Source: Azolla caroliniana
Taxonomy: Eukaryota; Polypodiophyta
Reading direction: 5' to 3'
Assembly (NCBI GenBank): GCA_043228905.1
Contig: JBHGNT010000001.1
Coordinates: 24,552,001-24,616,000, forward strand
DNA length: 64,000 nucleotides
Shown here: one piece after another, positions 1 to 11,672 of the stretch
Layout of the letters: each line of letters starts with the position of its first letter
Numbering within the stretch: the stretch's first letter is position 1
Notes under the pieces: generated by a model
The model's input: the letters and a program-made list of their open reading frames with translations, nothing else
Databases searched by the model: none
What the model was told of the DNA's origin: nothing
Position numbers and translations under genes: made by a program

Positions 1-461
1 CCCTTTTTGTACTAATTTATGTAAGTACTAGGTGTCGGTAGGTTTTGTGGATTACTAGGAAGTTAGGCACTATTAGAGGATTTAATATTGCATGGGTAGG
101 GACACGGAAACAAAGGTGAGATAGCGAGAGCACATCAAGAAGAGAATCTAGGAGAGAATATCGAGGAGTCATTAAACCTGATGTAACGGCTACTCCTTGT
201 GCTATAAAAGGGGAGGCCCCAGACTGTTTGAGGTATCATTGTTTTCCTTGAGAAGCAGAGGACGCTACCGAATAGGAAGAAGTAGCTCGCTCACTCATTC
301 TCTTCTGAACCTCTACAACCAAACCTTGGGAGGAACCCTTGGCTCATGTCAGACGCACGCGCGCTCCCGGCCAGAGGTCCCCTTTTTCCGTGTGTTTGCT
401 CTAGAGCTCGAAGCTCTGTTCCCGGCTCTGACCGGTTGTATTCCCTGTGCTTCATGCGCGT

Positions 462-1272
462 TGTCGTAGTGTAATTCCCACACTACGTGAAAATTGCAAT
501 ATTGTCCCTCCGGATGGAACCGGCAACGAGGAACCGGTGAGAACTGGATGAAGGATGGAATCGGTAAGGAGGAACCGGTGAGAACCGGATGAAGGATGGA
601 ATCAGCAAGGAGGAACCAGTAAGGAGACCCAGTAAGAACCGGCATGAGCCGGATAAAGAAGGCTGGTGAGAGTCTCTCACCGGATGAAGAGACAAATTTG
701 TAAATAGAAGAAAAGATTGTTACATGCATAGGGCAAGATTCGAACCCTGTACCTCCATGTTAACGATTTTTAAGCCTTACCAATATACTAGCATATTATG
801 AATTTTAAAGTTATACTAAACTTTATCCCATGTAAATATTCTAGATATGCATGGTACAAAAAGTTATTCATGCATACACACTCAAGTTAAAAGAAAAGAT
901 TGGATAGAAAGCTAATCATGCACATGCAGTGTGCATGAAAACTAAAGTTAGGAAAAGCATGATGCTTGCATGTGATAAACTTAGACTCTTACAACACTAT
1001 ATAAGGAAGAGAGAAAGATGTATAGGGGTTGTTGATTTTTTATAAGGATTGATTAATACAAAATATTCGTGGGATTCATGATTTTACCATCTAATTTTCT
1101 CTTACAATCTAAGTATCCATTAATACATTATTCTCGTGGGATTCACGTGTTTCACATTTCCATCTTGCAATCTATTCGTAACAAAACTATCTCATATTCT
1201 TCTTCTCCTAGTCCAAAACATCAGTGGTTCCCACCTGACTCACACAACGATCCGAAGCCAAAAGGCACGACA
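462..1272 (+). mobile_element. Solo-LTR-like element, family SL, copy 1
   Basis: This unit starts TGTCGTAGTGTAATTC and ends GGCACGACA, like the copies at 25,846-26,573 and 32,717-33,601. Inside are a 5' hairpin (GTAGTGT...ACACTAC), GGTGAGAACCGGATGAAGG-type repeats, a reverse-oriented tRNA-like module (about 728-795), a TATA-like ACTATATAAGGAAG near 999 and two CGTGGGATTCA hairpin motifs. It has no ORF. The flanks read GCGT and ACGC, so a target duplication is not clean here. I infer an LTR left alone after recombination; a non-autonomous short element is possible. Confidence 0.6.
728..795 (-). repeat. tRNA-like (SINE-like) module inside SL copy 1
   Basis: On the minus strand an A-box-like TATATTGGTAAGGCTTA is followed about 30 bases later by a B-box-like GGTTCGAATCTTGCCC. 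The same layout recurs in the other two SL copies. It looks like a tRNA-derived module rather than a functional tRNA gene: no full cloverleaf or anticodon stem is convincing. Confidence 0.45.
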
Positions 1273-1519
1273 ACGCGTCCTAGCTACTATTGACAATCTA
1301 TTACGTTGCTTTATGTTGTTTCTTTTCCTTGTGTCGTTCTCACGTTGCCATTCTCTCGTACTGCATTGAGTCCGAAACCTACGGCCACCTCCTTCCTACT
1401 CCTCTTTGTTTGATTCACAGTGTTCCACTCGCGGGCCTCTTCCTCCTTTCTCGATTCCTTGGTTCAAGACCCCCGTGGTCCTGCCCCGTTTCTATGCATC
1501 TACGCGGAATACCGCGACA

Positions 1520-2330
1520 CCGCATCCATCTCATTGTATCCCTCATTCTTAAGATTTAATATTCAGTGTACCTGTTTATTTGTGATTTTATTGATGTCGA
1601 TCTGTTTGATTATCTCAATCACCTATGGATGAGGTTCGGCGTCTGCTACCCGAAGATATCCCTCCAATCCACTAGTCTTCAACTAGTTTCGTAGATGTTC
1701 AGAGACCTGAATCAAGATTTCTTCGTTTTGTTCTTCATTGCCTGCTACCATGTTGTCGTCTTTGTACGAGTGTGAAAGTTGAAGTGGTCTGTGTGCTCAC
1801 CTGTTGCTCATTTCGTTTCTCCATGTTTCTCTTTTTCTGCTTTTCTGCACCCGAGTGTGCAATGTTGCTTCTCTGTGTTTTTTTGTGTTAGGAAAACGGG
1901 ATGAAAAGGTTTCTGTATAAAAGTGGGCCATAATTTGAAAAGGCACGGTGGAAAAATAGAATCTTCTATTAATGTTGTCCTTTAAGAGCCACTCCTCAAA
2001 ATGATGTCCCTCAATCATCTCGCCCTTTATAATAAGTGGAAAATGATAATGCCAAGAATGACTCATGCCAAGATTTGATTTTCTGGTATTATACTCATGT
2101 CAAGAATGACTTATACCGGTTTGTCGATGTTGAAAAGCTTCTCTTTTCCGTGTTGGTGTCGATCAACAAAAGATTCTATTTTCCTCCATTTATGTTCTAA
2201 ATGCCACATCGATTATATCCGACTTTCCTCTAATGTTAGAAACTACTCTTTCCGAATTCGTTCCGATTGCTCTTCATCCAGTCGCTCTGCCACCTACAGT
2301 CTTTAACTCGGAATCTAGAATTCAATTGGC
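1520..2330. other. No gene seen; retroelement-derived spacer
   Basis: Only short chance ORFs occur. The first part may be the untranslated leader of the element whose LTR ends near 1519. I see no recognisable domain, RNA gene or clear repeat boundary. Confidence 0.4.
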
Positions 2331-2512
2331 ATGACTACTTCTAAACCAAAAGCCATCTCAAAGGGAGTCGATTGAATCATAGTCTTGTAGGTTGTCTGAT
2401 ATGCCCATAGTGCACTGTGTAATTTTTTATCACAGTCGGTCTGATTCTCATTAACTGTTTTCTTAATAATCGTCTGCAACATCTTATTATTCGATTCTGC
2501 TAATCCATCCTC

Positions 2513-3060
2513 TTATGGATAGTAAGGTGTACTCTTTTTGTGCACTACTACATAATAATTTGTTAATTCAAATATTACTTTATTAATGAAATGAGTAACC
2601 CAGTCGCATACTAGTTTAATTGGACAGTTGAATCTGCAGCAGATGTATTCGTATAGAAATTTGGCCATTGAAATAGTTGTATTATCTCGAAGGGCCTTTG
2701 CTTTGAGCCACTTCGTACAATAATCGGTAGCGACTATAACATATTGATTGTTGGTTCTCGCTATTGTTGGCTTAAATGGCTCGACAAAGTCTAGACCCCA
2801 TTTCTGAAATGGTTTGAGCGGCAGTACTGGTTGATGAGGCATCTGATCTCTTTCATTGGACTAATAGATCCTTTGACATAGATCACATTGTTGACGGTAC
2901 TTTACCGCATCTTTCATTGTCATAGGCCACCATAAACCATTATTCAATACCTTTCGAGCGATTGTTTCTACTGCATAATGTCTGCCGGGAATTCCACAAT
3001 GAGCTTCACATAAAATTGTTTCTTTTTCGAATTGTCGAACCCCTCAGAACCAGATTCCAT
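2513..3060 (-). pseudogene. Ty3/gypsy integrase fragment (gypsy-1)
   Basis: Read on the minus strand, the zinc-binding part (EAHCG..GRHYA, then GLWWPMT near 2,930) precedes a catalytic core with MPHQPVLPLKPFQKWGLDFV and ATDYCTKW. The same domain in the better preserved gypsy-2 copy (33.6-34.1 kb) is clearly related. Integrase inserts retroelement cDNA into the genome. Here the reading is interrupted by stop codons and the C-terminal part is missing at the lower coordinates, so it is inactive. It continues upstream into the RNase H and reverse transcriptase remnants. Confidence 0.8.
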
Positions 3061-3121
3061 CTACTCCCTTGTGATACAATGTGTCATTCAGTAGGTAGAA
3101 ATTTCGACTCCGAACAGCCAA

Positions 3122-4522
3122 TCATTTTCTTTCTTTTGGCAACATGCCTTCAGGTGGTAAGCCTAAAGTTAGAAATGCAGTCATCTCTGTGATCCATAAA
3201 TCTACCGACTCTTCATCTACTTCTGTCGAATTAATAGCTTCGATTAGGAATAGTTGTGCATATGGAAAATCGTCTCGAAAGCCCTCACCCAATTCTTCAA
3301 ACTCTAGTCTACTTAAATAGTCAGCTACTACGTGTTGCAGCCCAGGACGATGTATGATGTTGAATTCGAATTCCTGTAAGAAAAGCGTCCATCGGGCTAA
3401 TTTCCCAGTTAAATATTGCTTCGACACTAGGTATAGTAAAGCAGAATGATCAACATGAAAGGTTTCCATCTGAGAAGATAGTGTCAAAACTTATTTACAC
3501 TATAAATCATGCCGACAGCTTCTTGTTCAGTTGTCGAATAATTTCGTTCGGCAGTCGACAACTTCTGACTCGCATATTATATTGGTCTGTACCAGTTGGG
3601 CTTCGACGCCTGCATTAGTGCACTTCCAATTGCTATTTCAAATGCATCGACAAATACATGAAAATCTTTTGACCAATCAAGAGTTGAACTACTAGCACTC
3701 TCGACAGCATCTTCTTCGGACAGTCATAAGCATCATGTTCTGTTGTTGACCATTGAAAAGGTGTTCTATGTACTTCAATATGAAGAGGTGTCGCAACATC
3801 AACTAAATATTTGATCATTCAACTATGCCATCTAATTTGACCCAAAAATCGGCTTAATGCCTTAACATTTGTCGACAATGGTGCATCTATTATTGCTTTC
3901 ACTTTATCAGGATCGATAGCAATTCCGTCCCGACTAACAATATGACCAAGTAATGTACCACTTGTTACACTGAATGCACATTTTGTTGGATTTAAACTTT
4001 GTCGACCTTGGCGACACTTTCCCAAACAGAGTCGGAGATGTTCGAGATGATTGTTCTTTCGACTGTAGATGGCAAAGTCATTGAGAAATACATGCATAAA
4101 TGCAGGTATATATTCCTAAAAGATTTCCATAATTACCCTCTGGTATGTATCTTGGGCCGTTTTGAGACCGGGCATCATAACAACTGCCACAAAAACACCC
4201 CATTCTGTGACAAAAGTTGTCTTTTCCTCATCCTCTGGGTGCATTCGAATTGATTATAACCTTTGAATCCATCCATGAAGTTATATATCTCGTGACCGGC
4301 TATTGTGTCGAGTACTCCATTTGTGAAAGGTAACAGAAAAGCATATGTTACTATTGCCGCATTTAATTTCCTGTAATCGACACAAACCCTAATTTTTCCA
4401 TTCTTCTTGGGAACAACTACTATCGGGCTAAGCCAAGTGGCTTTCTTAAATGCTCGAATGAATCCGGCCTGTAGCAGTTTGTGGATTTCTTCTTTCACTT
4501 TGACCGCATAATTAGGATTCAA
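3122..4522 (-). pseudogene. Ty3/gypsy reverse transcriptase-RNase H remnant (gypsy-1)
   Basis: The minus strand carries reverse transcriptase pieces: KKATWLSPIVVVPKKNGKIR and VDYRKLN near 4,400, and the post-active-site LGHIVSRDGIAIDPDKVKAI near 3,920. RNase H connection pieces follow: FHVDHSALLYLVSKQYLTGK and HVVADYLSRLE near 3,300-3,450. The enzyme would copy element RNA into DNA and degrade the template. Several frameshifts and stops break the frame, and part of the palm is poorly readable. Order and identity match gypsy-2 at 31.0-32.7 kb, so both are one lineage. Confidence 0.82.
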
Positions 4523-4954
4523 TTAGTAATGTCGTTGTTGTACCGGTTTTGCATCTTTATGCAAATTAATCTGATGTTGATAAAAGGCAGGATCCAGTTC
4601 TTTCATATCCTCGAACGACCATGCAAAGACATCTCTGTATTGCCGTAATAATTCTGCTAGCTTGGTCTTCTTGGCCAATTGCATTTCCTTGGCTATTAAC
4701 ACAGTTTCAGCTCGCTATCATTTTCTTCCAGATTCAATTCCTCGAGCGTAGAAGCATGTACTCTTTGTGATACTTGCATCTCCTTTTCCATGGCTTCTTG
4801 TTGTTGCTATAACTCCATTAAAGTTTTGTCGTCGACTGGAACATCGACATCCTTTTCTTCATTACTCATATATGGGGTGAGTATCTCGCCTATGTCAATC
4901 TCAAATAAGAGGATGATCTTTGGATTTTCATCAAAATACTGATTCAGTTCCCCG

Positions 4955-5671
4955 TCATCCACCACCTCCCTCCATCATATTGACAAATTCGGCATATAAA
5001 GGCACCAATTCCCATGTGGTCATTACTTTCTCCTGAGTAGAGACTCTAATTTTTGTTTTCCCTTTCCGAAATGTAAGAAGATTCTTCTGCCAATTTTGTT
5101 TGATATTGGTTGTGCGAAGCCATGGTCTGCCCAACAACAGAGGGTAAGCACCTGATGCATCTAAATGTAAGACGACCGCCGATATTTGGAATGTATGTCC
5201 GCCAATGAAAATATCCAATTGTCAGATTAACCCTTGTGGTCTGACAATGCTTGTATTTGCCATTTGTAACTAGAATGGACACGCCTCCCATTTTGTGATG
5301 CCTAGTCGATAACAGGTGGTTTTATTAATCACATTCACTCCTGAGCCACCATCTACTATACTACCCAGAACCTCTTGGCCTTGAATGATTACCTTAATTG
5401 TCGGGCTTTGCTCGTCCACAATTGTCGGTCCCCTAATAGGATTGGTAAAGTTAATTGATACCTTTTCCGACTCATTTTTCGCCATAATGTGAGAGACCTC
5501 TTTTGTAAAACGAGGTACTAATTTCAATAACCTTGTTAGTGGAAACAATATTTGGCAATTTGCCAAGGCTTCCCATGATTCATCATCTTCAAGTGATTTG
5601 GTCGTTACTTCTTCTTGTCCACTTTCCGAATTGTCGAGCATGATATCTCGTTCATTGCTCTGCTGCAACAT
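4955..5671 (-). pseudogene. Ty3/gypsy aspartic protease remnant (gypsy-1)
   Basis: The minus strand contains the retropepsin-like active site in the form IVDGGSGVNVINKTTCYRLG, followed by KWEACPF. After a frame change come the flap and C-terminal strands, AVVLHLDASGAYPLLLGRPW. The Asp-Gly-Gly active site (instead of Asp-Thr/Ser-Gly) is shared with gypsy-2 and seems a lineage trait. The protease would process the Gag-Pol polyprotein. A frameshift near 5,270-5,290 and further stops disable it. Confidence 0.78.
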
Positions 5672-5749
5672 CCTAGCGACATTATTGTTGTTGGCTTTGT
5701 GTACTACCCATTCATTAGCTGCCTTCCAAACTACTTCCTATTTTCCCAC

Positions 5750-6240
5750 TCAGATTGTTTTGTTTTGCTCCGAGTCATGACTTGTTGTACTTCCACAATT
5801 ACCATATTTACCGTTGGGGCCTTCCCTTTTTCTTTTGTCGGACATTGATTTGCATAGAGTTCATGCTTTTTGCAAATGTAGCAATTAGGTACCCACGGCC
5901 CACTAGATTCTCAGTTCTCATAACACGATCGCCGAACATCCTGTGGTTCCGGCTCATCTCGAGCTTTAGAATTATATTGGAATTGTCGAAATGCCTTGGG
6001 TCGCCTATTGTCATCCCGTCTATCGTCATTGAATCGATGATTAGGTTGTCGATTGTCATCATTTCTCCTTTGATCATAGGATCTTTGATCATCATGATAT
6101 CGATGATCTTTGTAAGGGTGGTGATCATTTCTATCATGCCTTGGTGAATAGTCTCAGTCATAATTGTTACGACTATCCCTCTTGTAATCATCTTGATGGT
6201 CATCTTCTCTCCGATAATCATTGTAGCGATCATCCCTTCA
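5750..6240 (-). pseudogene. gypsy-1 gag 3' part with zinc-knuckle-like motif
   Basis: Read on the minus strand, a region rich in Arg and Asp precedes CYICKKHELYANQC near 5,850-5,890, a CCHC-type knuckle with altered spacing. A TKEKGKAP tail follows, comparable to the third knuckle of gypsy-2 near 29,870. The long Ile/Met-rich open frame here (5,808-6,389) is in the wrong frame and is a shadow. The upstream gag half lies beyond the copia LTR and the MITE, at 7,384-7,840. Confidence 0.6.
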
Positions 6241-6792
6241 ATAATCGGATGAGACCCGGTGAGAACCGGATGTTGCAGGCCTGGCCTCGGAAGACCCAGT
6301 GAGAACCTCTCACCAGATGAAGGGACATATAAGTACATATGTTCCAGAGAGCCCACTGGGGCTATATTTGTAAATAGCCCGAAAGTCATATTAGTATAAA
6401 TATAACCTAGGGCAAACAGTATATATACTCGGGTGTTGTCATATTGTTATAATTGGTTGTATAGAGCGTAATAGAGAGAGAGGGAGGGAGGGAGTGATAC
6501 AAAGAGTGTCTCTGTTGTAACTACCGCCAGGCGAAGGTTGAGAGCAAGAGGTCGTTGCCTCTGTGCTCCCTGTTGTATTCCTTGACACAGTGATAGTTTG
6601 GAGTATGTGGGCTCCCGTGGTTTTTCCCTCTCAGGGTTTTTCCACGTTAACATACTATGTACCCTCTCTCTCTCATATTGTCTGTGTATATGTGCATTTA
6701 CTTGCATTGCCCATTTCTTCTGTGGTTGTGATTCTAATGAAGTGATTGAAGTCTCGGTTGTGGCCGAGCATTATTCCGCATATTCTTCTCAG
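6241..6792 (+). mobile_element. Copia LTR (solo or truncated), related to the 57-61 kb LTRs
   Basis: The segment matches the copia LTRs at 57,121 and 60,613 in order: GACCCGGTGAGAACCGGATG, TATATTTGTAAATAGCC, GTCATATTAGTATAAATAT, AGGTCGTTGCCTCTGT and CTCCCGTGGTTTTTCC. It ends near TTGTGGCCGAGC...TTCTCA. The 5' end is shortened or diverged, and no target duplication was found. It lies inside the gag of gypsy-1. Confidence 0.7.
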
Positions 6793-6954
6793 CTCTATCT
6801 ACCTTACTGGAGCCGCGACTTTGTTCAGCAGATTATATTCGCACGAATCGATCGTATGTGCTTTTGAATGACAAATCGGACAATGTATGTGTAATGTGCA
6901 TTTCATTGTAGAATGCTCTAGATTCAAACTTGTCGTGCATAGAATTGCCTGCCG

Positions 6955-7434
6955 GTAACAATCGGCAACAATTTGGTTTGAAACGAACCGAACCGCGAAA
7001 CCACAGCTTAACAGCTTAACGATTTAAACAGTTCAGTTCAGGTTTGGGTTCTTTTAATGGTTCGGATCGGTTTCAACAGTTAGAAACCGTGGTTAAAACG
7101 GTTTAACGGTTTGTTTTTTTTTTAAATTTAAAATTTGTTTTTAAACAGTCTTTTCATTTTCATGCCTTATTCTCACATTTTAGGAAAATCTTTTAAATTT
7201 AAATAATTTAAATAATGATATTAAAATTTTAAATTTTGACCTAAGTTGAAAACCAAAACCGAACCACAAAACCACGGTTTTACCAATTTAATGGCTTAAT
7301 GGTTTGAAAAAAATTAATGGTTCACTTTAACGGTTTCGTGGTTCGGTTCGGTTCGGTTTGGTTTGGTTTAGGTTTCAATATTCTTAAACGGCTCGGTTTG
7401 GACCATCTCGAACCGAACCGTTGCCAATTGTTAC
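6955..7434. mobile_element. MITE-like element with 15 bp terminal inverted repeats
   Basis: The left end GTAACAATCGGCAAC (6,955-6,969) and the right end GTTGCCAATTGTTAC (7,420-7,434) are inverted copies with one mismatch. The interior is AT-rich, has no ORF and carries long imperfect inverted arrays of GAACCGAACC / GGTTCGGTTC. The flanks (CCGGCAG and CTGGCAA read on the minus strand) suggest a degraded 5-7 bp target duplication, and gag homology resumes across the insertion. The superfamily is undecided; hAT- or Mutator-derived is possible. Confidence 0.65.
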
Positions 7435-7840
7435 TTGCCAGAACCTTAATTCCTCCAGAGTTGGTAAGGGTTTCTGTAATGATGCCATAGACATACTATT
7501 ACTTGTTTGCGTTTTATCCATTATGAGTGCTTTGTCAATCACCTGCTCTAGTGATTGTTCTTTAAAATTGAACATGACTAACATTGTCCAAAGCGGCTCT
7601 CATAGTGCCGACAAGAAAGCATCTTTCACATCTTCTTCTAGAAGAGGTCGCGCTAATCGCTTCCGAAGGTTTTGAAACCAAATAATGAATTGTGGAATAG
7701 TCTCATGGGCTTCTCGATAAGCCGCATAGAATTGGCTCATGAGTTCCCTTCTTGGAACTCATGATTAGCTTGCCATGTCGTAAGGAAAGTGTTGTCAAGG
7801 AAATCCTTGTGTGTTCGTGAAATGAAGCAGGAAGGCCAGT
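7384..7840 (-). pseudogene. gypsy-1 gag N-terminal half
   Basis: Minus-strand translation gives a capsid-like stretch containing QFYAAYREAHETIPQF, FQNLRKRLARPLLEEDVKDA and, after one stop, MLVMFNFKEQSLEQVIDKAL, then PTLEELRFWQ, where the MITE interrupts. Gag would form the virus-like particle. The piece is separated from the gag knuckle region by the MITE and a copia LTR, and contains an internal stop. The match is by general retrotransposon-gag character. Confidence 0.6.
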
Positions 7841-9150
7841 TTAGGGTTTAGGTTTTACTAACGTAAGGGAGAAAGTATTTAAGATAGATAGGTAGATAGA
7901 TAGATTCCAATTCCGACTTAGAACCCTTGATTTCAATTTTGAGAGACAAGACACATTACCAATGAGATAACTAGGTTTTTATTATTATTAGTTCTTGATT
8001 CCATACATAGCCCCCCTCCCGCCACCCTACACAAGCCCAACTAGAGGCTTTTATAGGTCTCTCCATGCTTGTAACATGCACAAAACTATGGGCTAAAACC
8101 ATGGTTTTTGTGCACACGGTTTTGCTTATGACATGCACAAAACCATGGGCTTAAAACCATTGTTTTATGCACATGAGTTATAGATTTGTTTCCTATGGAA
8201 TACTGAATATAAAAAAAAAATATGCAAAATTTAAAGCACTCAGTAGTAGCTTTAGTGGTAAGTCAATTGTTTCTTATCTTGGAGGTGTAAGGTTCAAAAC
8301 CTTATTTGCACCCCTCTGTGTGCACAAAAATGCCACTAGGCCTTAGGCTTATTTTCATATTTACAAGTGTTTGTGTAATGTGCACCTAAACGCACATCAC
8401 ATGCACATGTTTAAACTTACATCTAGCCTTTCTTTTACGATTCTCATTTCGTTCCTATTTACAACATGCTAGTGTACATGTGTGACCATCACCCCTTTCA
8501 CACGTGTGCACATTGCACCTTCTCAATTTTGTCTGTTCCACGTGATTTTCACACCATTGCCGAAAATCTTCATGACATCGCGCATATGCGCCTTTGCGTC
8601 AGCTTCATCATTGTATTTGGGATATAGGGATACGACATTGTATCCTCCTCAAAAACTTCTTCTAAGTTTGTGAAATAACCGTGATGGTCAGACGACTCCT
8701 TATCTGAATTACTGTCAGTGGATAAATCAGCAACCTCTCTTAATTCCCCTTTAGCTTCCTACTGAATTAGTTTGACAGACTCCAAATGGAATTACCTTCC
8801 TCTGCACATCGGCTCTCCGATCTCGTGCATGGTCTTTTGCTTCCTGCAAGCTGGTCTATACTAGGTTGATTGGATGACATCTATTCTCCTTGTTCTTTGT
8901 TCGTAATAGATGTAACCGGGCATGCCAAATTATTGTGTTGTCTCTCTCGACTAACACAAAGGGTCAAACCACTTAATGACTAAGTCGTCCTATCAAAAGA
9001 TTGTGATTGGAGATGGAATACTTGTCGACAATAGTAATCACTTAATCATTACATAGATATTAGCTACTCAAACTTCATTAATAAAAGTATAAAATACGAA
9101 CTTGATCGACTGATAATGATAGATATAATATGCGTAGTAGAGAAACATAA
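7841..9150. other. No gene seen; one tRNA-like module
   Basis: There is AT-rich sequence with a short TAGA repeat near 7,890, a repeated 'gcacaaaaccatgg' phrase (8,088-8,170) and the tRNA-like module at 8,236-8,312. The remainder shows only short chance ORFs. Part of it may be the leader or LTR of gypsy-1, but I cannot define its end. Confidence 0.35.
8236..8312 (+). repeat. tRNA-derived SINE-like module
   Basis: An A-box-like TAGCTTTAGTGGTAAGTC is followed 30-odd bases later by GGAGGTGTAAGGTTCAAAACC, a B-box-like block in the expected place. The phrase GGAGGTG(C/T)AAGGTTC is shared with the reverse-oriented modules inside the SL elements, so this is probably a stand-alone relative. No intact tRNA fold is evident. 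Confidence 0.45.
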
Positions 9151-9159
9151 CATCTAACA

Positions 9160-9725
9160 TAGTATATACTCTAACTACCAAAATTATATTACTAATCAAA
9201 ACAGACCGATATTGATACAATGCTCTCAGCCCATTTTTATAGGTGACTTGAGAGACTCTTTCAAGATAGTACATTTTCTTGTTCGGCAAGAACCCACAGT
9301 TATACTAACCGTTATATTTTCTAAATTACTCTATTTACTACTTGGTAAAAATTACAATTTGACTACTATCTTTTCACACTCGTCCAACTGTGACTCCGAC
9401 TCCTCATGCCGCCCTTTACACTTCGGGTAGCCGACGGGCTACACATCCGGCACAGTATATACACTAACTACCAAAATTATATTACTAATCAAATCAGGCC
9501 AATATTGATACAATGCTCTCGGCCCCTTTTTATAGGCGACCTGAGAGACTCTTTCAACATAGTACACTTGCATGTTCAACAAGAACCTACAGTTATACTA
9601 ACCGTTCTATTTCTAAATTACTCTATTTACTACTTGGCAAAAATTACAATTCGACTACTATCTTTTCACACTCGTCCAACTCCTCTTGTCGACCTTTACA
9701 CTTCGGGTAGCCAACCAGCTACAAT
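9160..9725. repeat. Direct tandem duplication of a ~280 bp unit
   Basis: The unit from 9,160 (AGTATATACTCTAACTACC...) to about 9,440 (CTTCGGGTAGCC...) is repeated from 9,453 to 9,725 with modest divergence and small indels. Both contain GATACAATGCTCTC, TTTTTATAGG and TTACTCTATTTACTACTTGG. There is no ORF. It lies just upstream of the copia-1 integrase, so it may be LTR or leader sequence of that element; this is an inference. Confidence 0.75.
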
Positions 9726-9744
9726 ATGTCACAAGCCGAACTAG

Positions 9745-11597
9745 ATCGACTGATGGCGATCGGCTACATCCTAAAGCTCCAGACAAAGACATACTTCTGT
9801 GAGCATTGTTGTTATGGGAAACAGACTCGAAGTCCACACCCTCTTCACTAAGAGACAATACATCAACCCCTAGAACTGGTCCACAAAGATATATGTGGAC
9901 CGATGCCCGAAAGGTCACGAGGAGGCTCCCTATACTTCACCACATTCGTAGATGATTGTACACGAAAGGTTTGGGCCTACTCGATTAGGTTGAAAGACGA
10001 CGCGCTCGCGGTCTTCTCTCCGTGGTTAGCCGAAGTAGAGAACCGATCAAGATACAGAGTAAAGACACTCCATTCCAACAACGGAGAGGAATGCACCTCT
10101 TGAGCCTTCAAATAGTACTTGTTCGAAAAAGGAATCCGGCATCAAAAGACCGCTCCCTATACTCTCATGCAAAATGGCATGGCAGAACGGATCAATCGGA
10201 CGATCCAAGAGAGAGTGACAACAATGCTCCAACACTCTAGACTAAAGCTAGAATTCTGGGCCGAGGCATTGCAGACGGCCGTTTATTTGACAAATCTATC
10301 ACCGTCGAGGGCAGTACAACTTGAAGTGCCTCAAGCAATATGATCAGGCAAACAACCGACCTACAATAGGCTCTGCATATTCGGATGCAAAGCCTACGCC
10401 TTCATACCCAGGGATAAAAGGACCAAGTTGGCACCCCATGAAACAAAGTGCATATTTCTCGGTTATGGAACCGATGGGGAATTCGACTACAAGTTATGGG
10501 ACCCAGAGAACTGTAAATTGATCCGAGGCAGTGACATAGTCTTCAATGAAGACTCCATTCTATCCTCAAACCCATCTCATCCTAAGAGATGTGGCAAAAA
10601 GGTCTCCTTTAACAAAGCTACCATAGAAGGACTGACCCACTAGGCCAAATTAGCGATCCAACAAATAGTCGAAATCGACCAAGCCAATCCCCCTACTGAA
10701 CCCGAATCGACAAGAGGTCCACTAGTTGAATTCAATTTGACTAAGAGATTGACAGGAGTTGAAAACGATAGAGTCGAAATGATCAAATCACCCAAACAGG
10801 ATAAAGTGCCCAAAGATCGAGCTGAACCAGCCAAGGCACGATCCCGAAGAAGGGGAGGATGACCAAACATCGCGGAAGTCCTATACTAGGGGCGAGTCAT
10901 CCCGCAGGACTCCTAACGATGGTTCAAGAACTATCGAACAACCAACTGAGATGATCGAAGATGCCGAACCAAAGATCTCGGCACCTAGGAGATACGAACG
11001 AGTCCGAAGGCCGATAGAGTTCTATCAACCGGGCCTCGACTACGTCAATTACACGGATGTAGGCAAACCAAGCTCCTATGAAGAAGCTATAGATATGCCA
11101 GATGCTGACACATGGCTACAAGCCATGAAATCCGAAATGGGATTCATCAAAATCACACATGGGAGTTGGTCAAGTTACGAGTTGGAAGGAGGCCACTACC
11201 CTACAAATGGATCTTCCGATACATGTATCTGATACGAAAAAGCCCAAATACAAAGCTCAGCTCATCCCAAAGGGATTCAAACAATAACAACGAGTTGACT
11301 ACAACAAGATATTCTCACCAGTAGTTAAGTTGACCACCCTCCAACTTCTACTTGGATTCGTGGTGACTGAAGACCTAGAGCTCGAGCAGTTGGACATCAA
11401 GATGGCATTCCTACATGGAGACTTGGAAGAAGACTTCTATATGTCTCAACCAGTAGGCTTCATGTTGATGGGTGAGGAAGGTCACCTTGTATGTCGATTG
11501 AAGAAAATCCTTTACGACTTAAAACAAGCGCCGAGGATGTGGTACCAGAAGTTCGACTCCTACATCAGGCAGCTTGGCCACCATCGATCGGACTCCG
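9745..11597 (+). pseudogene. Copia-1 pol, 5' part: integrase and start of reverse transcriptase
   Basis: Several plus-strand frames spell a Ty1/copia Pol in order. The integrase zinc and core region reads FCEHCCYGKQTRSPH, then GGSLYFTTFVDDCTRKVWAY; its C-terminal part reads NGMAERINRTIQERV and AEALQTAVYLTNLSPSRAV. The spacer is acidic and Pro-rich. The reverse transcriptase start reads LEQLDIKMAFLHGDLEEDFY and LKQAPRMWYQKFDSYIRQL. Frameshifts and stops separate the pieces. The frame is cut at 11,597 by gypsy-3 and resumes at about 15,139. Confidence 0.85.
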
Positions 11598-11672
11598 TGT
11601 CACGGCTAGATCATAAGCTCAGGCCACATCAGTCGTGGATGCATCAGTTATTTGTTGGAGTAATGAATCATC

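Larger units (their letters stand above)
33..1519 (+). mobile_element. LTR-like segment of a retrotransposon (TGTCG...CGACA ends), interrupted
   Basis: The segment opens with TGTCGG and its last recognisable LTR-like end is CGACA at 1515-1519. A TATA-like CTATAAAAGGGG lies near 200. The 3' part (about 1430-1519), with its 'ttcaagacccccgtggtcctg' type text, resembles the LTR at 62,486-63,202, so both probably belong to one family. A second LTR-like unit (462-1272) sits inside it. No coding capacity is visible. Boundaries are approximate because no target duplication was found. Confidence 0.5.

Noticed and set aside
728-795. Functional tRNA gene in SL units
   Set aside because: A/B-box-like blocks exist but no convincing D and anticodon arms.
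462-1272. SL units as DNA transposons with TTGTCGT/ACGACAA inverted ends
   Set aside because: TG...CA ends, TATA box in the interior and size fit LTRs better; short duplications leave the alternative open, so it is stated as a check.
5808-6389. Ile/Met-rich 193-residue minus-strand ORF
   Set aside because: It overlaps gag sequence readable in another frame with a zinc-knuckle-like motif; low-complexity shadow.
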